DNA of 5,804 nucleotides, taken from assembly GCA_023436145.1 (NCBI GenBank), contig JAEZKP010000054.1, forward strand, positions 1-5,804, written 5' to 3'. The translations under genes and the position numbers were made by a program. Source of the stretch: Fibrobacterota bacterium (GTDB lineage: Bacteria > Fibrobacterota > Chitinivibrionia > Chitinivibrionales > Chitinispirillaceae). Each line of letters begins with the position of its first letter. Positions within the stretch are counted from its first letter, which is position 1. A model generated the notes under the pieces. The model worked only from the letters and a program-made list of their open reading frames with translations. It searched no databases and was not told the origin of the DNA. Below are positions 1 to 5,781 of this stretch, piece by piece.

Positions 1-279
1 TGGAATTGTGAATGGTCCGGAAATGTGAGCCATAGCTGATTAAAATTCGGCTTGATCATAATAACTACACCCCTCAGATGTTACTATACTTGAAAATAGC
101 TGAGCATCCGATTACATCCGTGAAGATTTGTATTTTTAATTTTTGAGTTACAGCTGATTATTTATTGAAATAAACCTTATCTCAATTTGTTTCACTTACA
201 TAAAAAGTAAATGCTGGTTAAAGGATCGTCAAGGGAAAGGAATTCATTTAATTGATAAGAGAGTATTTTTCAGAAATCC
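1..279. other. Intergenic stretch, no gene recognised
   Basis: This AT-rich stretch has no open frame of useful length on either strand and no RNA gene I recognise. The word AGCTGATTA occurs twice (about 34-42 and 152-160), which may be chance. An interrupted inverted repeat, TTCAGA (269-274) and TCTGAA (283-288) with outer GTA/TAC pairs, straddles the stop codon of the small minus-strand frame that ends at 280. It lacks a following T-run on either strand, so I do not call it a terminator. Confidence 0.5.
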
Positions 280-555
280 TTATCTGAATACAGCCAAAAC
301 CACAAGCAGCACCAGATATTCCGGAAGCAAAAATGCTGCTCCATAAAATCCTGCACCAAATAGTAATATCAATGCAATCGCTGTGTGGAAAAGCTTTGAT
401 GCCGCATCCTTGTCCAAAACAACATTCACCTCCGTATGAAACTGTAAAGCGGTATCACAATGCAACATTTGAAGAAAAAAAGGTGTGTTAATGATAACCA
501 GAATCGGGAAAATTATGATTCTTAATATAGATCTTTGCAGTTTCGGAAATTCCAC
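280..555 (-). CDS. Hypothetical two-membrane-segment small protein containing a nagB-like patch; possible pseudogene
   Basis: This 91-residue open frame starts at GTG (553-555) and stops at TAA (280-282). I do not recognise the family. Residues about 9-29 (around IIIFPILVII) and about 58-90 (around ALILLFGAGF and YLVLLVVLAVF) are strongly hydrophobic and could be membrane segments. Between them, residues 36-55 read ALQFHTEVNVVLDKDAASKL, which matches NagB residues 222-241 of this window with only three conservative changes, in the same frame. No convincing ribosome binding site precedes the GTG. It could be a real short membrane protein that acquired a nagB piece by recombination. It could also be a scrambled remnant whose openness is partly luck, because AT-rich DNA easily reads as hydrophobic. 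No function is assigned. Confidence 0.3.
   Translation of the reverse strand: MEFPKLQRSILRIIIFPILVIINTPFFLQMLHCDTALQFHTEVNVVLDKDAASKLFHTAIALILLFGAGFYGAAFLLPEYLVLLVVLAVFR
381..450 (-). repeat. Partial duplicate of nagB 3' region
   Basis: Positions 391-450 match 1198-1257 inside nagB at 53 of 60 bases, without gaps, including an 18-base identical run that begins AAGCTTTGATGCC. A weaker extension (7 of 10) reaches 381/1188. Both copies lie in the same orientation, 807 bp apart. Of the seven differences, four are silent and three are conservative amino-acid changes in the shared frame. Similarity to nagB stops abruptly on both sides, so only this patch is shared. It is best read as a fragment of a second nagB copy or a small recombination patch. 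Confidence 0.85.
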
Positions 556-943
556 AAGAATTATTCTTTGAAGTTATGGAAAATAGAGAAGATGTTCCAA
601 TAGAGAAATTGTTTCTGGCCAGTAGTGTCCGGTTAATTTAACAATAGATTTCTGCAAAAACTGCTTGAGATTTGAAATTTCAGACCAGAAAGCACCAAAT
701 CACAAATCTTAAATTCCAAACAAAATCCAAATTACAATTCCCAAACACTAAACAGGAACAAGAGTATGAATAGAGAATTCGAAAACCAAAATTCGAAACA
801 GGATAGTGACCTCTATCTGCTCTTTTCTTGTTTGGGTTTTGAATAATTGGTAATTGGGATTTATTTAGGATTTGGTGCTTGTGATTTGGAATTTATTTGC
901 GTGCCCTACTTCTTGTGCACCTTGCAGAGCGATAATCCAGACA
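556..943. other. Non-coding stretch with CAAAT-word inverted repeat
   Basis: No coding frame is credible here. The stretch contains TAGTGTCCGGTTAATTT (623-639), which resembles an insertion-sequence end from memory only, followed by the imperfect inverted repeat annotated separately at 691-879. The direct repeat AATTCGAAA occurs at 776-784 and 790-798, near the centre of that repeat. Positions 900-943 show nothing recognisable. Confidence 0.5.
691..879. repeat. Imperfect inverted repeat made of CAAAT/AAATTCC-like words
   Basis: The left arm is C/A-rich (AGCACCAAATCACAAATC, then AAATTCCAAAC, AAATCCAAATTAC, TTCCCAAACAC). The right arm is its imperfect reverse complement (TTTGGGTTTTGAATAATTGG, TAATTGGGATTTATTTAGG, GATTTGGTGCT). 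The outer ends AGCACCAAATC (691-701) and GATTTGGTGCT (869-879) are perfect 11-bp complements. The word pattern continues to about 893 (GTGATTTGGAATTT). The core between the arms (about 760-818) is short and has no open frame. The G/T versus C/A strand asymmetry of the arms would let a transcript fold into a long hairpin. Similar word-repeat inverted arrays are, from memory, widespread in several environmental phyla, sometimes around small four-helix-bundle genes; here there is no cargo. Confidence 0.7.
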
Positions 944-987
944 ATTAAAAATACATTTGATAATCAAAGCACATTGACGCAAATGTA
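944..987 (-). terminator. Candidate Rho-independent terminator downstream of nagB
   Basis: On the minus strand, TACATTTG (980-987) and CAAATGTA (952-959) form a perfect 8-bp stem directly followed by TTTTTAATT. The 20-base intervening segment can form a further small TCAA/TTGA stem. The stem is AT-rich, so intrinsic strength may be modest. It lies about 140 bases past the nagB stop codon, which would give nagB a long 3' untranslated region. Confidence 0.4.
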
Positions 988-993
988 ATATCC

Positions 994-1031
994 CCGGAGG
1001 TGAAAAACCTCTTAGTAAAGATCACCTCTGG
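994..1031 (-). other. Stem-loop in nagB 3' region with alternative pairings
   Basis: CCGGAGGTGA (994-1003) and TCACCTCTGG (1022-1031) form a 10-bp stem with one mismatch and an 18-base loop. The same strand segment can instead pair locally with ACCTC at 1007-1011, or with a second ATCACCTC at 1107-1114 just past the nagB stop. No T-run follows, so it is not a standard terminator. The fold could protect the nagB 3' end or be an RNA switch, but nothing shows this directly. Confidence 0.35.
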
Positions 1032-1128
1032 AGTTGAATAGAAATAACCTAAATACCTGTTAAAACTGCCGGTAATAACCAACAGACAACAATCTGACTG
1101 TACTTTATCACCTCGTTTATTTTCAGTA

Positions 1129-1920
1129 TTATCTTCCCACCATTTTCTGCACCAGATGTTTGTTGTCTCGCACCCAGTTGTAATAATCTGTGCGGGTAAG
1201 CTTTGATGCCGCATCTTTATCCAGAACAACAGTCACATCTGTATGAAGCTGTAAAGCTGAGGCTGTGATCTGGCTTGTAACCGGTCCCTCAATAAATGCT
1301 GCAACAACATCGGCTTTCTTTTCACCATTGGCAATTAAAAGAATTCTTCTGGATTCAAGTATTGTTCCGATTCCCATAGTAATTGCAAATCTGGGTACAT
1401 CATCCATGCTGGAAAAAAACCTGGAATTATCTTCTATAGTTTGTTTATGAAGAGCCTTAACCCTTGTACGGCTGGCAAATGAGGAGCCTGGCTCATTGAA
1501 TGCAATATGCCCGTCTCTGCCAATTCCCAGAACTTGCAGATCGATACCGCCGCAGTTACTTATCTGTTTTTCATACCATTTGCAATACTCCTCAGGATCA
1601 TCGGTATTGCCCTGTGGAACATACACATTGGCGATATTAATATTTATCTTATTAAAAAGGTTTTCCCGCATAAAGACGTTATAACTGTTCTTATGAAGAG
1701 GAGCTAATCCCACATATTCATCAAGATTAAACGACTTTATTTTTGAAAAATCAAGTCCCTCTTCCCTGTGAATTCTGACCAGTTCTTCGTATGTTCCAAC
1801 AGGGGTATCACCTGTAGCCAGCCCTAAGATCATATCGTGTTTCTTTCTGATCTCTGTGGCAATAATTCTGGCGGAAACTTTACTCATTTCTTCATAACTT
1901 GAAGTAATAATTACTTCCAT
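1129..1920 (-). CDS. nagB: Glucosamine-6-phosphate deaminase (isomerising)
   Basis: This cytoplasmic enzyme converts glucosamine 6-phosphate to fructose 6-phosphate and ammonia, feeding amino sugars into glycolysis. The protein is 263 residues (E. coli NagB is 266) and complete. Visible motifs are the phosphate loop GLATGDTP (33-40), SFNLDEYVGL (63-72) with Asp67 equivalent to E. coli Asp72, and GIGRDGHIAFNEPGSS (132-147) with Asp136, His138 and Glu143 matching the Asp141/His143/Glu148 catalytic set. SRFF (166-169) carries the equivalent of Arg172, and SALQLH lies at 221-226. Ser146, Arg153, Lys155 and Tyr246 align with the E. coli allosteric N-acetylglucosamine-6-phosphate site, so allosteric activation is possible. 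The frame stays open upstream to 1980, but ATG at 1920 is preferred because AGGAG lies 8 bases before it and it matches family length. No nagA or amino-sugar transporter is in the window. The phosphate loop has Asp where Gly or Ser is usual (GDTP). Confidence 0.97.
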   Translation of the reverse strand: MEVIITSSYEEMSKVSARIIATEIRKKHDMILGLATGDTPVGTYEELVRIHREEGLDFSKIKSFNLDEYVGLAPLHKNSYNVFMRENLFNKININIANVYVPQGNTDDPEEYCKWYEKQISNCGGIDLQVLGIGRDGHIAFNEPGSSFASRTRVKALHKQTIEDNSRFFSSMDDVPRFAITMGIGTILESRRILLIANGEKKADVVAAFIEGPVTSQITASALQLHTDVTVVLDKDAASKLTRTDYYNWVRDNKHLVQKMVGR

Positions 1921-1928
1921 AAAAGAGT

Positions 1929-1933
1929 CTCCT
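1929..1933 (-). promoter_or_regulatory. Ribosome binding site of nagB
   Basis: AGGAG on the minus strand is separated by 8 bases from the ATG at 1918-1920. It decides the start in favour of the 263-residue form over the longer open frame beginning at 1980, whose extra 20 residues do not resemble the family. Confidence 0.8.
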
Positions 1934-1947
1934 GATTTAGTTGTTTG

Positions 1948-1977
1948 ACATATTTGAAGGCGCAGAAAAAGTATCAA
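1948..1977 (-). promoter_or_regulatory. Weak candidate sigma-70-type promoter of nagB
   Basis: TTGATA (1972-1977) stands 18 bases upstream of ATATGT (1948-1953) on the minus strand. The -35 is good and the -10 is poor. Transcription would begin about 20 bases before the nagB start codon, which fits the nearby ribosome binding site. AT-rich flanks produce many such matches, so confidence is low. Confidence 0.25.
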
Positions 1978-2495
1978 CACTCCTACGGTGCTACTAAAGA
2001 AAAACAGGACGGGTAGAAATTGCTAAAATCCATACTGCCGATTTAAAAAAATTTAATTCATAGCCAGTAGAATACACTACATTTTTATTACAATTTTGTA
2101 TTTTTTTATTACAACAATTATTATATACGTTAAATTATACAAATTTGGCTATATACAGAGGAGGCTTTTATAATAAAAAGAAAGATAGGCTTTTTCATGA
2201 TGAAAGCTGAGAAATTACACTCCACAATTCTTAGTTTCTGGTCCTCGCTCCAGGTGTACTTATAAACCTTAATTCCGCAGTTATGGTGATAGCAATGTGA
2301 TGTAAGGTATTGATATGAATAAGATTTGAACGCTGTACCGGCTTTATAAACCTGCTGGGTAAATATCCCTTGATAAGGTCTAACTTCGTGAAAGTCTTAG
2401 CGCCTGTTTATCCTGTTTGATCTTTTTGTATACGCCCATTCACATTTTCATTAATGATCAGGATTTTCTGAAAATTACAATATCTGATTTTAGAG
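1978..2495. other. AT-rich non-coding region upstream of nagB
   Basis: No credible gene is present. The part from about 2040 to 2155 is very AT-rich and carries the direct repeat annotated at 2082-2114. ATAGCCA (2060-2066) and TGGCTAT (2146-2152) form an inverted pair enclosing it. On the plus strand AGAGGAGG (2156-2163) is an excellent Shine-Dalgarno sequence, but it is followed by ATAATA instead of ATG. From 2170 a 31-codon frame runs through ATGATG at 2197 and stops at TAA. The rest (2270-2495) shows nothing recognisable. Confidence 0.5.
2082..2114. repeat. 12-bp direct repeat at 21-bp spacing
   Basis: TTTTTATTACAA occurs exactly at 2082-2093 and again at 2103-2114, so equivalent bases are 21 bp apart, two turns of B-DNA on the same face. 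The position, about 160-195 bp upstream of nagB, would suit a tandem activator or repressor site or a curved upstream element. The sequence is low in complexity, so chance cannot be excluded. Confidence 0.4.
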
Positions 2496-2865
2496 TCAAC
2501 AGATATTGGCAGACAACTTTTCTTCCTTAGCTGTTTCAGGAATCTCACATTGAATAGGACCATCAGTTGTCCATTTCATCCAAACAAACTCTGACAAATC
2601 CTTTTTAAATGTAAAACTGATTCTGACCGGTCTTCCATCATTGGTGATATCCTCGATTAATACTCTCATAAGCTTCAGATCTACTGTATCCCCCTTTTCA
2701 AACGGGTACTTCTTTGCTCTGGTTACACGTTCTGTTTGTGTTGCTAACAATCTCTTGGGTATAGTGGCAAGAAGTGTTCTCTCCCCGGATCGCCTGATAG
2801 TAACAGTATCTGCACCAACATAAAGAAAATAAAAATGATCCGGCCACTTCTCTTCTTTTATTCAT
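2496..2865 (-). pseudogene. Unrecognised small protein gene, frameshifted near its start (or non-standard start)
   Basis: The last part (2496-2750) is open from a TTG and gives 84 residues, but the same frame is open much further, back to a TGA at 2862-2864. The extra upstream residues look protein-like (KWPDHFYFLYVGADTVTIRR, then SGERTLLATIPKR). No ATG, GTG or TTG precedes 2750 in that frame. An ATG at 2863-2865 lies one base out of frame, just before an AAAA run (2856-2859). Removing one A from that run would give a 122-residue protein beginning MNKEEKWPDHF. The product would be soluble, mixed-charge and probably beta-rich, without signal peptide or membrane segments. I do not recognise a family. 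It may be a recent pseudogene, a sequence error, or a gene translated with slippage. It sits downstream of a candidate promoter and about 170 bp past the end of the chemoreceptor gene. Confidence 0.5.
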
Positions 2866-2884
2866 CTGACTTGGCCATATAGAA

Positions 2885-2913
2885 AGTTTATTTCTTACAT
2901 GAATGGTTAGCAA
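2885..2913 (-). promoter_or_regulatory. Candidate promoter of the small frameshifted gene
   Basis: TTGCTA (2908-2913) and TAAACT (2885-2890) are separated by 17 bases on the minus strand, each matching the sigma-70 consensus at 4 of 6 positions. Transcription would begin only 10-15 bases before the ATG at 2863-2865, which supports that ATG as the original start. No strong Shine-Dalgarno sequence is seen between them. Confidence 0.25.
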
Positions 2914-3035
2914 CAACCACTGTTCCCTACTCCTTTCAGAAGTTTCTTCCCCGAAAAGATTAAGGGTGTATAGAATCATTTATAAAAACATAAACTGATC
3001 ACAATGGTTTTCATGTATTCCCGTTTGCATTTTTT

Positions 3036-5051
3036 TCATATTTTGAATTGTCCTAAAAGTTTTTTGAGTCCTTCTGAAAGCTTTGATAAATCTTCTGCAC
3101 TTGTTTTTACTTGTACTATCCCTTTAGCGGTATCAGCCACTGCGTTATTTACTTCGGCAATTGTTGAAGAAACCTCAGATAATCCGGTTGCGGATTCCGT
3201 TACATTTTTTGATACTTCCTGTGTACTAGTGCTTACCTCGCCGACACTTCTGGATATTTCATTTACAGTTGCACTCTGTTCTTCCACAGCGCTAACGATT
3301 GTTTGTGATATAGCATTGACTTCCTCTATTACTTTTGTAACTGATTCTATTGCATTTACAGCCATTTCTGTATTGGTCTGCATCTCTTCAATCTGTTGCT
3401 GTATCTCCTGAGTTGCCTTAGCAGTCTGCTTAGCAAGCTCTTTGACTTCGCCAGCAACCACTGTGAACCCCTTTCCAGCTTCACCAGCGGATGCCGCCTC
3501 GATTGTGGCATTGAGAGCCAACAAGTTGGTCTGGTCTGCTATATCGTTTATAACTTCAACCACTTTACCAATTGATTTTGCAGCATCTCCAAGTTTTTTC
3601 ATTACATCTTTACTATTCATAGCGTGAGTATTTGCTTCAGCAGCAATCTGAAGTTCTTTACTGCAATTACGGGATACTTCATTAAGCGATGCGCTCATCT
3701 CTTCAATTGCAGTGGCTACGCTATTTGCAGAAGATGACATCTGTTCTGCTGCCGAAGAAATAGAACTAACATTTTTTGTTGCCTGATCTGTTGAGGATGC
3801 TACCGTGGAAGACTGTGCGCTCATCTCTTCTGCTGTGGCGGCTATCTGAATGGAAATAGCATAAAGTTCAGTTGCAGAGGCAGCAACCGTATCTGCATTA
3901 TCAATCACGGAAGTTATGATCCTCTGCAATTTTTCAACAAAATTATTAAAATGAGCTGAAAGCTCTCCAATCTCATTATTGGCGCTCACATCAAGCCGCC
4001 GGGTAAGGTCCCCTTCCCCCTGTGATATGTCTCTTAACATAGTAACACACTTTCTTATGGGGACAAGTATGCTCCTGGAGAGATAGACTAACAGGAGAAC
4101 AAGGGTAATTGAAAGCACCAGTGTCCCCGATACCGTCAAAATGAATGTTCTTACTCCTTGAGCAACAAAAGCTGGTATCGCATGTGAGATTTCATCAGCG
4201 GAGAGTGTGATAATTTCGGCAATATCATCGATTTGACTGGAGATAGCATCCCAAAAATTATCACTCTGTATCCCGAAATCCCCAGTCGCTGTCTTCTGAA
4301 TCACCTGGTTGAAATATCCATCAACCTGCCCCCAGGAGGGGCTTTTCTGTGCATTTTTCAGTTTTTCATCAATGGTGGGAGAGAGAACCAGTGCCGGAGA
4401 CGAAATGTTAGAGGAAACATTGGCTTTTAGCATGATAATCCGCTCCAGTTCTGCATCAGAAAGTGGAGTATTCCGCGCAATAATAGAGGAGAGATTGGCC
4501 CGCAACTGTCCTGCATTTTCCCGGGCAGTTTCAAGTATAATCAGGCTGCTCATTGCTTTTCCGTAACCGCGGGCTGTTTGACTATTCGCTGCTCCTGACT
4601 GAAGGGCGATCAACTTTTTAATCAGAGTGTTATAGGCTGCTATCTGTTCCTGAGTCAATGACAAAGACTGTGTGTTATACTTGCGACGCAGATCGCTCAG
4701 TTCGCCAGAGACATACAGCGCCTTTTTCACTGCTTCCCGATCACTGATCCGCTCGTCTTTCATAGCCTTCTCCCACAGTTGCATACTTGCATCTGTCTTT
4801 GAGCGGAACTGCTTGATATCCTGTAGCGAAACTCCACCGGAAAGAAACAGGGCGGTCCTTCCCCGCTCCCGCTGAAGATCACCTATCAAAGCGGAGGTCT
4901 TAACCATCACCGCGGCATTGTTGTCCATAATCCGCAGAACCGTAATTTCCTTCCATGCCCCCTGGATCATTGCGAAAGCGAGAACAAGAAAAGCAACAAA
5001 GGGAACAGTGCCCAGGATCATCAGTTTCAGATTAATTGAGAAGTTATTCAC
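3036..5051 (-). CDS. Methyl-accepting chemotaxis protein with NIT sensor domain
   Basis: This inner-membrane chemoreceptor would signal to the CheA/CheW array. The protein is 671 residues from the GTG at 5051. Domain order is: membrane segment 1 (about 10-31); periplasmic domain (about 35-295) with the NIT signature LIGDLQRERGRTALFLSGG (55-73), known from nitrate/nitrite-sensing proteins; membrane segment 2 (about 300-325); HAMP (about 325-377, with VPI near its start and NEIGEL in the second helix); then the coiled-coil signalling hairpin to the end. The hairpin tip is DIADQTNLLALNATIEAASA (503-522), followed by GEAGKGF and VVAGEVKELA. Likely methylation sites are the Glu/Glu and Glu/Gln pairs in ATAEEMSAQ, AAEQMSSS and AIEEMSAS, and in VEEQSAT on the return arm. 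There is no C-terminal NWETF-type tether for CheR/CheB. The C-terminus (LLGQFKI) is intact. Nitrate or nitrite as ligand is a family-based inference. No che genes are nearby, so it is an orphan receptor. Confidence 0.95.
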   Translation of the reverse strand: MNNFSINLKLMILGTVPFVAFLVLAFAMIQGAWKEITVLRIMDNNAAVMVKTSALIGDLQRERGRTALFLSGGVSLQDIKQFRSKTDASMQLWEKAMKDERISDREAVKKALYVSGELSDLRRKYNTQSLSLTQEQIAAYNTLIKKLIALQSGAANSQTARGYGKAMSSLIILETARENAGQLRANLSSIIARNTPLSDAELERIIMLKANVSSNISSPALVLSPTIDEKLKNAQKSPSWGQVDGYFNQVIQKTATGDFGIQSDNFWDAISSQIDDIAEIITLSADEISHAIPAFVAQGVRTFILTVSGTLVLSITLVLLLVYLSRSILVPIRKCVTMLRDISQGEGDLTRRLDVSANNEIGELSAHFNNFVEKLQRIITSVIDNADTVAASATELYAISIQIAATAEEMSAQSSTVASSTDQATKNVSSISSAAEQMSSSANSVATAIEEMSASLNEVSRNCSKELQIAAEANTHAMNSKDVMKKLGDAAKSIGKVVEVINDIADQTNLLALNATIEAASAGEAGKGFTVVAGEVKELAKQTAKATQEIQQQIEEMQTNTEMAVNAIESVTKVIEEVNAISQTIVSAVEEQSATVNEISRSVGEVSTSTQEVSKNVTESATGLSEVSSTIAEVNNAVADTAKGIVQVKTSAEDLSKLSEGLKKLLGQFKI

Positions 5052-5055
5052 GTTT

Positions 5056-5061
5056 ACCTCC
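5056..5061 (-). promoter_or_regulatory. Ribosome binding site deciding a GTG start for the chemoreceptor
   Basis: GGAGGT lies 4 bases before GTG (5049-5051) on the minus strand. The only in-frame ATG (5061-5063) overlaps this sequence and has no Shine-Dalgarno of its own, and the TTG at 5067-5069 is likewise unsupported. The GTG start gives a short basic N-terminus (VNNFSINLKL) directly before membrane segment 1, as is usual for these receptors. Confidence 0.75.
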
Positions 5062-5063
5062 AT

Positions 5064-5670
5064 CAGCAAAAAAGAAATCCCCAGTGACTTCAGGTGCCCG
5101 ATAAAACAGCCCGGAAATTAAGGAGTTAGAGCGTCTTGAACAGAAACTATAAATCATATTTCTTCCTTATACTATGATTTTTGGCAGATTTTTCCTTGTT
5201 ATATACCTACCCCTATTTTGTTTTTATCCACGCATTTATGCATTATATCATTGATCAGGCAGATTGCAAATATTGGTTCTGCGTCAGGAATGGAAGTTGG
5301 TAGTGAAGATTTCGCATCGATCTTGCAGTTTCAGTTATCCCACCAGGAAAATTGCATCTTTGTAGATTTTTCCGATTTTAATGAGCTTTTATAAACAGTA
5401 AACGTTCAAAAATGAGAGTGTAAATTCGCTATTGCCATGATGCTGGAGCTGGAATTTTATTATTATTAGAATACTGGATAAAAATAAATAAGCATCCCTG
5501 GAGTAGGATTACCAGTCATACCCTTTCTACCTAATTTTCCAGACAGCATTAAGTGATTTTTCAATAGTTTTTTTGGAAATTTTAATATCTAATATTATTT
5601 TATGGCTTCCTATTTGGAATATACGTACCATTTCAAGGTCGGTATCTCGACTTCATGTCTGGATTAATCC
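5064..5670. other. Non-coding stretch between the chemoreceptor and tRNA-Lys
   Basis: There is no convincing gene. The longest minus-strand frame with an ATG (5527-5631, 34 residues) lacks a ribosome binding site. Upstream of the receptor, TATAAG and TATAGT hexamers on the minus strand (about 5150-5180) could be -10 elements, but I find no matching -35 element at proper spacing. GCATTTATGC (5233-5242) is a small palindrome without known meaning. Confidence 0.45.
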
Positions 5671-5699
5671 GTGACTAAAATAATGGTAATGTTAATAGT
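5671..5699 (+). promoter_or_regulatory. Candidate promoter of tRNA-Lys
   Basis: GTGACT (5671-5676) and AATAGT (5694-5699) are separated by 17 bases, each matching the consensus at 4 of 6 positions. Initiation would fall about 5706, only a few bases before the mature tRNA 5' end, leaving a very short leader. This is the best-spaced pair I found before the tRNA, but the match is moderate. Confidence 0.3.
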
Positions 5700-5708
5700 T
5701 GTTTATTT

Positions 5709-5781
<73 letters not shown>

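Noticed and set aside
945..1229. 94-residue minus-strand open frame overlapping the nagB end
   Set aside because: It overlaps the nagB C-terminus in another frame and crosses the terminator-like and hairpin sequences. Its composition (many Cys, Trp, Phe) is not protein-like and no ribosome site is seen.
2698..2979. 93-residue minus-strand open frame overlapping the small frameshifted gene
   Set aside because: The alternative frame over 2751-2861 reads far more like a real protein and continues directly into the 84-residue frame. Only the ATG at 2863-2865 of this frame may be relevant, as the original start.
3004..3411. 135-residue plus-strand open frame
   Set aside because: It is antisense to the chemoreceptor signalling domain. 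Its Ser/Thr/Val-rich composition is the expected reverse shadow of Ala/Glu/Ser-rich coiled-coil codons.
4321..4340. GC-rich hairpin CCCC-TCCT-GGGG
   Set aside because: It lies inside the chemoreceptor coding sequence (codons for Ser-Pro-Ser-Trp-Gly) without a T-run, so it is not a terminator.
5096..5105. GCCCGATAAA, resembling a flagellar sigma-28 -10 element
   Set aside because: It is on the plus strand, pointing away from the chemoreceptor, with no TAAA element at the proper distance and no gene to serve.
5191..5209. TTGGCAG plus-strand sequence resembling a sigma-54 -24 element
   Set aside because: The -12 GC element is missing and the orientation does not serve the receptor.
5527..5631. 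34-residue minus-strand frame (MVRIFQIGSHKIILDIKI...)
   Set aside because: It is short, has no ribosome binding site, and lies in AT-rich DNA where Lys/Ile-rich frames arise easily. A gene remnant is possible but unsupported.
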